The notes beneath the pieces are model-generated. The model did not search any database and was not told where the DNA came from. It saw only the letters and a program-made list of their open reading frames with translations. DNA of 64,000 bases from an uncultured Thermomicrobiales bacterium (GTDB lineage: Bacteria; Chloroflexota; Chloroflexia; Thermomicrobiales; UBA6265): contig CADCWI010000040.1 in NCBI GenBank assembly GCA_902806355.1, forward strand, positions 27,748-91,747, given 5' to 3'. Positions within the stretch are counted from its first letter, which is position 1. Each line of letters begins with the position of its first letter. The position numbers were made by a program, and so were the translations under genes. Below are positions 56,452 through 64,000 of this stretch, piece after piece.

Positions 56452-57147
56452 ATGCCATTGAAGATCACCTATCTCGGTCACTCGGGATTCGCTCTGGAGT
56501 CCGACGGAATCACCGTCCTCATCGACCCTTACCTCACCGGCAACGACATGGCGCCGGCCAAACCCGAAGATTTCTCGCCAACGACGATCATCCTCTCGCA
56601 CGCGCACAACGATCATGTTGGAAACACCGTGGACATCGCCACGCGTGCGGGCTCCACCGTGATCGCGACCTTTGAGCTGGCCACATGGCTGCAGCAGCAA
56701 GGCGTCGACAACGCCGTGCCCGCCAATCACGGAGGCACCGTTCACTTCGAAGGGGGTTCGACCAAGCTTACACCCGCCTGGCATACGTCGTCGTACCAGA
56801 CCGACAGGGGATTTGTCGCACCGGGTCTTCCCGCCGGTCATGTCGTGCGGTTCGGTGGCAAGACGATCTACTTCGCCGGCGATACCAGCCTGTTCCTCGA
56901 TATGCAGCTTATCGCCGACGAAGAGTTGGACATCGCGGTCCTGCCGATCGGGGACCATTTCACGATGGGTCCGAAAGATGCCGTCAAGGCAGCGGCGATG
57001 CTACGCGCTGATACGATCATCCCCTGTCACTACAACACGTTCCCGCCGATCGAGCAGGATCCGCAGGCGTTCAAGGCAGAGGTGGAAGAGTCGACGGCGT
57101 CCAAGGTCGTCGTGCTCGCTCCCGGCGAATCGCTGGATATGGGCTGA
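56452..57147 (+). CDS. Metallo-beta-lactamase-fold hydrolase (UPF0173-like)
   Basis: A 231-aa protein. The motif HAHNDH (H50-x-H52-x-D54-H55) binds two metals, with later GDTSLFLDM and PCHYNTFPPI. This short MBL form with GHSGFALE at the start is the UPF0173 / L-ascorbate-6-phosphate-lactonase-like group. ATG 56452 has AGGGA at six bases. Function in the cell unknown. A small gene starts immediately after its stop. Confidence 0.88.
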   Translation: MPLKITYLGHSGFALESDGITVLIDPYLTGNDMAPAKPEDFSPTTIILSHAHNDHVGNTVDIATRAGSTVIATFELATWLQQQGVDNAVPANHGGTVHFEGGSTKLTPAWHTSSYQTDRGFVAPGLPAGHVVRFGGKTIYFAGDTSLFLDMQLIADEELDIAVLPIGDHFTMGPKDAVKAAAMLRADTIIPCHYNTFPPIEQDPQAFKAEVEESTASKVVVLAPGESLDMG

Positions 57148-57525
57148 GTGGTGAGCGAAACGCCAGTGCCTCCTCCCTCCCGATCCGAAATCGAAGCCGA
57201 GATGAAACGCACGGCCTTCCAGAAGAAGGCTGTTTCCCGGATGCCCGCGGTCGACGTTCTGGATCTCGCCATATCGTTCTTCAAGGAACAAGGATATCGC
57301 TCGGGGAAGACCGGTCGGCCGAACCAGGTCTTCATCATGGGCGGACGCGAAGGGATTCTGCCACGCGTCACCGGCGAGATCAGTGCCCGCGCCGACGTCG
57401 GCCGGCCCGGGGTTACCTTGGTCACGATCGACGGGTTTGGCGAACGACTCGGGCCGGCCATGCACGCTTTCACGGCAGAACTGAGGAGCCGCAGGAAGCA
57501 GGCTCCACCCGCGCCGACGCCCTGA
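57148..57525 (+). CDS. Small protein of unknown function
   Basis: A 125-aa basic protein starting at GTG 57148 (or 57151), directly after the upstream TGA, so probably co-translated. The middle is conserved-looking (VDVLDLAISFFKEQGYRSG and PRVTGEISARADVGRPGVTL), with a Pro-rich tail. It has alternating strands and helices but no recognised motif. It ends 12 bases before the stop of the convergent DUF4385 gene. Confidence 0.65.
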   Translation: MVSETPVPPPSRSEIEAEMKRTAFQKKAVSRMPAVDVLDLAISFFKEQGYRSGKTGRPNQVFIMGGREGILPRVTGEISARADVGRPGVTLVTIDGFGERLGPAMHAFTAELRSRRKQAPPAPTP

Positions 57526-57536
57526 TTGCGACCAAC

Positions 57537-58043
57537 TCATGGATCATCCTCGTTCGGATATGCGGCCAGATGGGCGGCCCTGAACTCGATGTACCGGGGA
57601 TCCTCGGCTGCCTTCCGGTAGTAGGCGTAAAAAATTCTTGCGGACTCGGCCTTGATTGGGTCGACATCGGGAGGCAGCACCTCCGACCGATCCGGGGACC
57701 ATTTGCGACCGCTCTTATGATTGGCATACCGGCGTGCCCGCGTAAACCCCATCTGGAGGAACTTGCGTGCCATGTCCATGCCGACGAAGTCCCCGGCAGC
57801 CCTGTAACGTTCAAAGCGATCATAGAGATGTTCGGCTGATTCCCTGGCGATCTCCGGAGTCCGGAATCGCCAAAGCGGCAGCAACTCCGATTTGTACGGT
57901 TCGACCAGCAACACGCCCTGCTCGCCTTTGCCGATGCGATACAGCTCGGGGTGTTCCCGAAAATCGGTGGCATCGAAATCGAGACTGTAATCGAAGGCTG
58001 GCTGGCGTGATCTCCTCTTGCCAGGACCAGTGCGAGTTCCCAT
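57537..58043 (-). CDS. DUF4385 family protein
   Basis: A 168-aa protein. PAFDYSLDFDATDFREHPEL, RIGKGEQGVLLVEPYKSELL and FVGMDMARKFLQMGFTRARR are the clear marks of the DUF4385 family, for which no function is known. ATG 58043 puts a short basic lead before the conserved core. It is divergent from the UV endonuclease gene, with 58 bases between the starts. Confidence 0.88.
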   Translation of the reverse strand: MGTRTGPGKRRSRQPAFDYSLDFDATDFREHPELYRIGKGEQGVLLVEPYKSELLPLWRFRTPEIARESAEHLYDRFERYRAAGDFVGMDMARKFLQMGFTRARRYANHKSGRKWSPDRSEVLPPDVDPIKAESARIFYAYYRKAAEDPRYIEFRAAHLAAYPNEDDP

Positions 58044-58101
58044 CCCATTACTCCACTTACCGCTCGTCGTACCATACCGACCCGTCGGAAAGGCCGCAAT
58101 C

Positions 58102-59007
58102 ATGCGTCTTGGGTATCCCTGCTCCAACCTTACGCTGCAAATCTCCGCCACCCGCACGTTCAGGCTGGCCTCCTACTCGGAGGAACGCCTAATCGCAACG
58201 GTCACCGAAAACCTGAATGCGCTTCAGGCGATTTTGGAATGGAACCGCGACCATCGCATCGGGTTCTTTCGCATCTCGTCTACCACTGTCCCGTTCGCGT
58301 CCCACCCGGTTATGTCACTGAACTGGCAGCAGCACTTCGCGGACCACTTCGCGCGCATCGGGCAATTCATCAAAGATCACGACATGCGGATCAACGTCCA
58401 TCCTGGTCAGTACATCCTGCTCAATTCGCCGCGAGAGGATGTCGTGGAGCGCAGCGTCGCGGAGCTTGCCTACCATGCGGACTTGCTCGACCTGATGGAA
58501 CTGGACACGACGCACAAGATCCAGATCCACACTGGAGGCGTTTACGGGGATCGCGATACGGCAAGCAATCGATTCATCGAACGCTACCGCGTCTTGCCCG
58601 ATCCGATCCGCTCGCGCCTCGTGATCGAGAACGACGAGCGACAGTTCGCCTTGGCCGACAACACGCGCATCCATGAAGCGACGGGCATTCCGCTTCTGTT
58701 CGATATTTTCCACCACCGTTTGTTCAATCATGGCGAATCGCTCGAACAGGCACTGTCGATGGCCATGTCGACCTGGGACGGCCACGGAGCACCGATGATC
58801 GACTACAGTTCGCAGCACCGTGAGCGGCAACCGGGCGCGCACACGATGTCGATCGAACTGGAGGACTTCGCAACGGTTGCCGAGCTGCTGCACGACCGAG
58901 ACGTCGATGTCATGCTGGAGATCAAGGACAAGGAGACCAGCGTGCTGAAGGCGATGGCGTATCTCGCGAGCGATACAGCATCATCGGTGATGGCGGGCGT
59001 GGACTAA
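58102..59007 (+). CDS. uvsE: UV damage endonuclease UvsE/UVDE
   Basis: A 301-aa TIM-barrel nuclease. The start MRLGYPC, then FFRISSTTVPFASHP, RINVHPGQYILLNSP, IQIHTGGVYGDR, LVIENDERQFALAD and DIFHHRLFNHGE, are the metal-binding blocks of UVDE. It nicks DNA 5' of UV photoproducts and other lesions. GGAAAGG before ATG 58102 sets the start. It overlaps the end of the convergent gene by four bases. Confidence 0.94.
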   Translation: MRLGYPCSNLTLQISATRTFRLASYSEERLIATVTENLNALQAILEWNRDHRIGFFRISSTTVPFASHPVMSLNWQQHFADHFARIGQFIKDHDMRINVHPGQYILLNSPREDVVERSVAELAYHADLLDLMELDTTHKIQIHTGGVYGDRDTASNRFIERYRVLPDPIRSRLVIENDERQFALADNTRIHEATGIPLLFDIFHHRLFNHGESLEQALSMAMSTWDGHGAPMIDYSSQHRERQPGAHTMSIELEDFATVAELLHDRDVDVMLEIKDKETSVLKAMAYLASDTASSVMAGVD

Positions 59008-59816
59008 GCGATCAGGACCATCCTGGCGGAAGGCGCCTGGTCCTCATCGAGCGTGTGAAAGATGACATCCCCGTTGTACGAGATGCTCTGCAGCAGGCGA
59101 TGGTAATGCGCCCATGGAACGATTCCCGTACCGGCGGCACAGAACGAACCGTTCCCGTCGAGATCCTTGGCGTGGGCAAGGACGATGTGACCGCCAACGA
59201 GGTCGAAGGCGTGGTCGAGTGCAGCTTCGGGCGAGCGATCAGGATCACCAGCCAGGATATTGGCCGGGTCGAGCACGACCTTGAGCCGGGGATCGGCCAT
59301 CTCTTCCAGGAGCTTGATGGCTCGGTCGGCATTGCTCACGACGTTGGCGGGTTCGGGCTCGATCACCAGGCGCACGTCATGCCGGTCAGCGATCGCGAGA
59401 GCCCGCTCCATCGTCTCCGAGAGATCGGTCCAGGCGTCCGGCGAGCCGTTGTCTGGATGCAGACGCCACATGCTTTCGGCGTCACGAGTCCCGGTGCAGA
59501 GCGTGACGATGTCCGTCTGCAGCGTCGAACAGGCCGCCGCAATCGCCTCCAGGCTCATCAGCCCACGCTCTCGGACGCTACGGTCCGGATGGATCATGTT
59601 GAACGTACCGGACACCGAGGCAATGCGAATACCAGCGCGGAGAGCGTCCTCGCTGACCCGTTGGGCGATGCCTTCAGGGATGACTTCTGGCTGACTGCCG
59701 ATCCCAGCCGATGCGAAATCGAACTGGACACTTGAGAATCCCGCGTCATCAACGGCCCGGAACGTTTCGATCAGGGTTGACCTCATGAACACGGTCTCGA
59801 AGATTCCCAGCTCCAT
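59004..59816 (-). CDS. Xylose-isomerase-like TIM-barrel protein (sugar isomerase/epimerase family)
   Basis: A 270-aa AP_endonuc_2-fold protein. The metal ligands are in VRLVIEPEPANVVS, LKVVLDPANILAG and VLAHAKDLDGNG. The family includes ketose 3-epimerases, inosose dehydratases and IolE. Substrate unknown. AGGAG before the ATG at 59816. It converges on the UV endonuclease gene with a four-base overlap. Confidence 0.85.
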   Translation of the reverse strand: MELGIFETVFMRSTLIETFRAVDDAGFSSVQFDFASAGIGSQPEVIPEGIAQRVSEDALRAGIRIASVSGTFNMIHPDRSVRERGLMSLEAIAAACSTLQTDIVTLCTGTRDAESMWRLHPDNGSPDAWTDLSETMERALAIADRHDVRLVIEPEPANVVSNADRAIKLLEEMADPRLKVVLDPANILAGDPDRSPEAALDHAFDLVGGHIVLAHAKDLDGNGSFCAAGTGIVPWAHYHRLLQSISYNGDVIFHTLDEDQAPSARMVLIA

Positions 59817-59980
59817 CTCCAGCTCCTGACACGCGTCCAGAACAACGAATTGTCACTGGCCTTCGGCATCGTCATCCACGACGAAACGACCGGCAGGTGA
59901 AAGCGTGTTGCGCCCTTCTGCCGGTCTTATCGACCTCGTCAACATCGTAGAGTGAGGATTGTGGGGCGAACGACGAACCG

Positions 59981-60118
59981 CTAGATTCGTCTACGGCGCC
60001 CGCCTCTGGCCCCTCTTCCGCCTCCACCGCCTTGCTGACGCCCACGCAGCCAGCCCATTGCCTTGCCGAGTGCCCATCCTTGCAGGATACGGCGCAGGAA
60101 CATCGGTATACATCCCAT
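59981..60118 (-). CDS. 45-aa Gly/Arg-rich small protein
   Basis: ATG at 60118 is preceded by GTGGGGGT at suitable spacing. The product starts MGCIPMFLRRILQ, with an amphipathic helix (MFLRRILQGWALGKAMGWL), then a Gly-rich and Arg-rich tail. The composition suggests nucleic-acid or membrane binding. It is too short for a family call; another frame of the same stretch is also open, so it is tentative. Confidence 0.45.
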   Translation of the reverse strand: MGCIPMFLRRILQGWALGKAMGWLRGRQQGGGGGRGARGGRRRRI

Positions 60119-60444
60119 GAAACTACCCCCACGTTAGTGATTTAACGATCGAATCGCTCTCGAGACATCACGAGGCAGAAAGACAAGCAGAGATATCGCT
60201 ACCCGTCCCGCATCGGAGAGTTCGCACTTCACTCTATTGCAGGGTACATGCCGCAGTAGTCTCGGTGCTTTCCTGCAGGAGGTGCAGGGCAGATGGCTTG
60301 AGCGGTGGTTCCGTGTCGATGACTCTTGGGAGATGTTTTCTCCTATCTGGCCCATGGTGCCTGATATACTGCCTCGTCGAAGCCGATCGGGTGACGCCAG
60401 GCACTCGCAGACACGACGACAAGGACACCCATACCAGGTCCCTT
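60119..60444. other. Intergenic region before tRNA-Arg
   Basis: No gene is supported. It must hold the promoter of tRNA-Arg, and ATACTG at 60364-60369 is an AT-richer patch, but no clear promoter is seen. Confidence 0.4.
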
Positions 60445-60520
60445 GCCCCAGTAGCTCAGCGGATAGAGCACCCGCCTTCTAAGCGGTAGGTCGCAGGTTC
60501 GATTCCTGCCTGGGGTACCA
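60445..60520 (+). tRNA. tRNA-Arg (anticodon TCT)
   Basis: A cloverleaf with acceptor GCCCCAG/CTGGGGT, D arm GCTC/GAGC, anticodon loop CTTCTAA giving TCT, T arm GCAGGTTCGATTCCTGC, discriminator A, and CCA encoded. Base pair 27-43 is mismatched. A truncated integrase gene follows 198 bases downstream, as for an element inserted at the tRNA 3' end. Confidence 0.95.
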
Positions 60521-60717
60521 CCTCCGGAATTCAGCAAAATGCCCATGGCTGTGGATCTAACACCCGGTTTAGACCACCTGTCTCCTGCGTTTTTGGACGG
60601 TAGGTCCAGCCAGATTACGGCGGTAGGTCTGGCTCCGGTCCACTGGACGCTCACCAGGAGTCATACGCTATGCCATCCTCGACCCATCGGTTATCTCGAA
60701 CCGCGAGGAGGAAACCC

Positions 60718-61386
60718 GTGAAACCTACCCCATTGCTCGAAGCACTGATCGCAGAGTACCTCGCGCACCATACCGCCTACGGTCGGTCATCCAAAACCAT
60801 TTCGCATTACCAGGATACGTTCAAAGTCTTTCACTGTTTTCTCATCGAAAGCGGCATGCATCCCGATCAGAGAGTCCTTCCCGCCGCCACCCTTCGCGCG
60901 TTCGCGACCTGGCTCAGAGCCACCCCCCTGCAGCGAACCCGCCGCGGTTACAGCCAACGTTCTGAGACCGGCGTCCACGGAGTGATGAGGGACCTGCGGG
61001 CTTTCGTGCGCTGGTCGTATAAGGAAGGACTAATCGATCATCCCATTGACGTGTCGGAGCCAAAGGTGCCACAGCAGCTCTTCCCGGTTCTGACGAATCA
61101 GCAAATAGCCTCGGTCTGGAACAGTTCCTATATGATCGGGCGCAGCTCGATGGCCGTTCGTAACCGCGCGCTGCTGGGACTTAGGCTCGACACCGGCATT
61201 CGACGGGCGGAGGTCTGCCGACTCACGCTCGAGGACATCGATTTTGATCAGAGTCACCCCATCGTCATGGGCAAGGTTAACAAGCATAGGGTCGTTCCCT
61301 TTGTGGCCAACGGCAAACACCTGCTTCTGGAATGGGTGGCGTTTCGAGGTCATTCCAACGCGCCTGCCCCGTCACCGGCGAAATAG
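60718..61386 (+). pseudogene. Tyrosine recombinase, C-terminally truncated
   Basis: A 222-aa frame. Residues about 1-95 are the SAM-like core-binding domain (LLEALIAEYLAHHTAYGRSS). The catalytic domain begins near 110 and has the first catalytic Arg in LDTGIRRAEVCRLTLEDIDF and the beta-hairpin Lys in VMGKVNKHRVVPF. The later HxxR, H/W and Tyr motifs are absent: the frame ends at PAPSPAK, with frameshifted traces (ARHRRN, then LSSRPNPAPVSS) after 61380. It cannot be active. GGAGGAAAC precedes GTG 60718. It lies just downstream of tRNA-Arg, marking the end of an integrated element. Confidence 0.8.
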
Positions 61387-61674
61387 TTGCTGCGCCCTCT
61401 CGTCACGGCCCAACCCAGCTCCGGTGTCTTCAAGCCACTAGAAAGCGCGACACGCGACCGACCTTAACGAGACCGTTCACCCTGCAATACTTTGCCGATT
61501 CGTCAAAAAAATAGGTGTTAATACTCAGGTGAACCAATGGCCCCGCCCCTAAACTAGGGTCATCGTCCACTGGGGCCACACCGTTTTCGTGCCGCCGCCG
61601 GTTTGTGACAGCTCGCCCGCCGCCGACCGATCCTCGTCTAAGTAATCGATTGGCGGCACGAAAGGGGTTACGCC
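61387..61674. other. Gap between the broken recombinase and the haloperoxidase
   Basis: Contains the decayed 3' part of the recombinase up to about 61440, then no gene. The AT-rich stretch around 61490-61530 may hold the haloperoxidase promoter, but no convincing -35/-10 pair is seen. Confidence 0.4.
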
Positions 61675-63564
61675 ATGCCATGCGAGGTCGGCCCACTCAA
61701 GGGGCTACCCCGAGCCCGTGCTGCGAGAAGAGTGCGCCGAAAGGCGGCGCAGGTCGAATTCAACACGGGAGTGCGCCAGCACCCATGCAATAACGATGAG
61801 ACCACGTTCGCAACCCAAAACTACATCGGCAGTTTCACCAAAGGCCTGCGTCACAATGCCCTCGGTGAAGTCGTCCCCTCGGCTTACGACGCGCTGTTGG
61901 CCGCCCTAAGCTCGGGGAATCCCGCGGATTTCGATGCCCTCGATCCGCACTTGGGCTGTCGCGATTCCGGCAACATGGTGGACCGCGCTCGCCAGCGCTT
62001 GTTCGAGAACCCCCAGGCCGGGTACGCGTTCGAACTTGAGGGTGTGGACCCCCACCAGGCCGGGCCTCTCGCGGCCACGTGCGGGCTCGATACGTTTCCG
62101 GCCCCGCCGGAATTCTCGAGCTCTGATGAGATTGGGGAAATGGCTGAGCTCTACTGGATGGCCCTAGCGCGTGACGTGCCTTTCACCGAGTACCCCACGA
62201 ACCCACTGATCGCCGACGCGGCCAGCGACCTCAACACGTTTGACCTGTTCGCCGGCTTGACGCCCGCGACCGTCTTCCGCGGCTCTGCCGATGGCGACTT
62301 TGGCCACCCAGATCCGCCCGACTTCATTGGCCCCTACGTCTCGCAGTTCCTCTTGCAGGACGTGCCGTACGGAGCTCAGCTGATTCCGGCTCGCATCCGC
62401 ACACTGCTCCCGAACGTCGACTACCTGACCGTCTACGAGGACTGGCTGAACATTCAGAACGGCTGCGACGCTAACCAGATGGCGTGCGATCCGACGCTGC
62501 GCCTCATCCGCAACGGGCGCGATTTGGGTCAGTTCGTCCACATCGACACGGTCTTCCAGGCGTTCTTCAACGCCTGTCTGATCCTGTTGATGGGGCGTGA
62601 GACGAGGCGCTGCGAGGCGGCCGCTGGCATGGGCGTCCCGTTTGGGGAGCAACTGCCGTACGTCAATCCCTTCGCCCCCCGCGCGGAGGAGCCGGCGAAC
62701 AAATCTTCCACGGAGATCGGCATTGCCACCTTCGGTCCCCAGCACATCCAAACCCTCGTGGTGGAGGTGACGACGCGGGCCATGAAGGCCGCCTGGTACC
62801 AGAAGTGGCTCGTGCACCGCCGCCTGCGCCCCGAGGAGTTCGGGGGCAGGATCCACAACCATGCCGTCGGCAAAGCGGTCTACCCTTTCCATACCAAGGA
62901 GTTCCCTAGGCTTGGACCGCCCACGGATGGGAAAGCGGCAACCAGGGTACTGAAGCGAATCTTCGAGCACAACCGACTCCAGAACGCAAACCGCCGGCGC
63001 AGCGATGGCGTGGCGGCGTCCTCCCTGAACCCGAACCCGAACCCTGCCGAGCCCACCTACCTCCTGCCGGTAGCCTACGCCGAGGGCAGCCCGCTCCACC
63101 CAGCCTACGCGGCTGGCCACGCCACCGTCTCCGGGGCCTGCGCCACCATCCTGAAAGCGTTCTTCGCAGAGGACCAGCGCATCATCAACCCTGTCGTCCC
63201 CAACCTCGAGGGTACGGCACTGGTGAGCTACACCGGCGGCGATGGGGGCGGTCTGACCGTCGGGGGTGAGCTCGACAAGCTGGCCTCCAACGTGTCGCTG
63301 GGCCGCAACTTCGCCGGCGTTCATTGGCGCTCGGACCACCGGGAGTCGATCCGGCTGGGCGAGGCGGTCGCCGTCCGGTTGCTCATTGACCAGGCGTTCA
63401 CCTACAACGAGGACTTCGAGCTGCGCTTCACGCGTTTCAACGGTCAGCCGATGGTCATCACCAAAACAAGCGCCATCATTGCTGGTGGCGGTAAGATCAC
63501 GACGGTCACATGCGGCGACGGCACGGGAGGCGGTACGAGCGTGGTCGGCTCCGTAGTCACCTAG
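61675..63564 (+). CDS. Vanadium-dependent haloperoxidase-like protein (PAP2 superfamily)
   Basis: A 629-aa protein. The vanadate/phosphate pocket is present: KWLVHRRLRPEEFGG (Lys and Arg), SPLHPAYAAGHATVSGACAT (His) and LGRNFAGVHWRSDHRESIRL (Arg and His), in the order seen in vanadium bromo-/chloroperoxidases. No signal peptide is seen; the N-terminal 30 residues are basic. It probably oxidises halide with peroxide or acts as a phosphatase relative. AAAGGGG lies eight bases before the ATG. It is followed after 44 bases by the ABM-like gene, so the pair may be co-transcribed. Confidence 0.88.
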   Translation: MPCEVGPLKGLPRARAARRVRRKAAQVEFNTGVRQHPCNNDETTFATQNYIGSFTKGLRHNALGEVVPSAYDALLAALSSGNPADFDALDPHLGCRDSGNMVDRARQRLFENPQAGYAFELEGVDPHQAGPLAATCGLDTFPAPPEFSSSDEIGEMAELYWMALARDVPFTEYPTNPLIADAASDLNTFDLFAGLTPATVFRGSADGDFGHPDPPDFIGPYVSQFLLQDVPYGAQLIPARIRTLLPNVDYLTVYEDWLNIQNGCDANQMACDPTLRLIRNGRDLGQFVHIDTVFQAFFNACLILLMGRETRRCEAAAGMGVPFGEQLPYVNPFAPRAEEPANKSSTEIGIATFGPQHIQTLVVEVTTRAMKAAWYQKWLVHRRLRPEEFGGRIHNHAVGKAVYPFHTKEFPRLGPPTDGKAATRVLKRIFEHNRLQNANRRRSDGVAASSLNPNPNPAEPTYLLPVAYAEGSPLHPAYAAGHATVSGACATILKAFFAEDQRIINPVVPNLEGTALVSYTGGDGGGLTVGGELDKLASNVSLGRNFAGVHWRSDHRESIRLGEAVAVRLLIDQAFTYNEDFELRFTRFNGQPMVITKTSAIIAGGGKITTVTCGDGTGGGTSVVGSVVT

Positions 63565-63608
63565 CTGGGTCCGCCCGCGCTGATCAAGCGTCTCAATAGG
63601 AGGCCACC

Positions 63609-63893
63609 ATGCCATACCTCCACGTCCGCCAAAAAACCGGAAATTACGATGCCTGGAAGCAGGTGTTCGACAAATCCGGGGACGCGCGCATCGACGCCGG
63701 ATCCAAGGGTGGTGAGGTCTTCCAAAGCGCCACTAACCCGAACGAGGTTGTCGTCCTCCTCGAATGGGACGAGGTGGATTTGGCCCAGACATTTGCCCAG
63801 TCAAAGGAATTCCAGCAGATGCTGCAGGGAGGCGGTGGGAAGGGGCAGCCCGATGTGCTCGTGCTGAACGAAACCGACGACCCGGTGACCTAG
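63609..63893 (+). CDS. ABM-like dimeric alpha/beta-barrel protein
   Basis: A 94-aa protein of the cyclase/monooxygenase-like dimeric fold: LHVRQKTGNYDAWKQVFDKS, FQSATNPNEVVVLLEWDEVD, then a Gly-rich loop and VLVLNETDD. It has the same layout as the protein at 11802-12086. AGGAGG five bases before the ATG is an ideal ribosome-binding site. It follows the haloperoxidase gene and may handle its product or be an unrelated stress protein. Confidence 0.8.
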   Translation: MPYLHVRQKTGNYDAWKQVFDKSGDARIDAGSKGGEVFQSATNPNEVVVLLEWDEVDLAQTFAQSKEFQQMLQGGGGKGQPDVLVLNETDDPVT

Positions 63894-63949
63894 CGTCGCG
63901 GGTGCTCTCGGCGTCCTCAGCCTCTGCCTAGTGATCTGTCAACCATCGT

Positions 63950-63985
63950 TTGTCATCCCGAGGTAACGTAGCGACGAGGGATCCC
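63950..63985. repeat. Intergenic repeat-like sequence
   Basis: TGTCATCCCGAGGTAACGTA, then GCGACGAGGGATCC, has the form of the short dispersed repeats (TGTCATCCCGAG...GAGGGATC) seen between genes in many genomes. Only one copy is in the window, so this is recognition by type. Confidence 0.4.
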
Positions 63986-64000
63986 CGCTGCCGCAGCGCC

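Overview
The window looks like chromosome of a high-GC bacterium of the Chloroflexota, most likely class Thermomicrobia (Sphaerobacter/Thermomicrobium relatives). This is an inference from gene style: many Tat-type secreted proteins, ATPase-LuxR regulators with TPR-like repeats, Dpp-type transporters and an F420-type reductase. No rRNA or other decisive marker is present, so the placement is tentative.

Layout. 1-8.7 kb is a patchwork: the 3' end of an unknown gene, a decayed stretch with repeated motifs, an intact divergent pair (response regulator fused to a thioredoxin-reductase-like flavoprotein / PAS histidine kinase), remnants of a mobile-element-type gene pair, a cupin scrap, and two separated pieces of an ATPase-LuxR regulator. 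8.7-15 kb holds two tandem Tat-exported serine hydrolases, an ABM-like small protein and an intact 801-aa ATPase-LuxR regulator. 15-17.3 kb has a secreted protein and an orphan C-terminal McrC nuclease domain. 17.3-21.5 kb is an accessory island with two unknown proteins, an XRE regulator translationally coupled to a large serine recombinase, ending at the terminator of tRNA-Asp.

21.5-30 kb is a minus-strand cell-surface polysaccharide cluster (glycosidase-like membrane protein, two polymerase/ligase-like proteins, flippase-like LPG synthase family protein, GT4 glycosyltransferase, small membrane protein, MoxR ATPase), mostly with overlapping start and stop codons. 30-38.5 kb carries an S9 peptidase, a GAF/HisKA_2 kinase and glycolate oxidase glcDEF. 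38.6-39.7 kb holds ssrA (tmRNA) beside smpB. 

41-47.2 kb is the most interesting part: an FMN riboswitch stands ahead of a minus-strand operon of two Dpp-type permeases, two tandem family-5 solute-binding proteins and an FbiB-C-like nitroreductase, with no ATPase. This suggests a flavin- or deazaflavin-related uptake system not of the known riboflavin transporter types. 47.2-60 kb is mostly housekeeping and catabolic: dnaJ under a CIRCE-like operator, an ADP-ribosylglycohydrolase, an M14 peptidase, a plus-strand run of PLP enzymes and hydrolases, DUF4385, UV endonuclease and a xylose-isomerase-like protein. 60-64 kb is accessory again: tRNA-Arg followed by a truncated tyrosine recombinase, a vanadium haloperoxidase and a second ABM-like protein.
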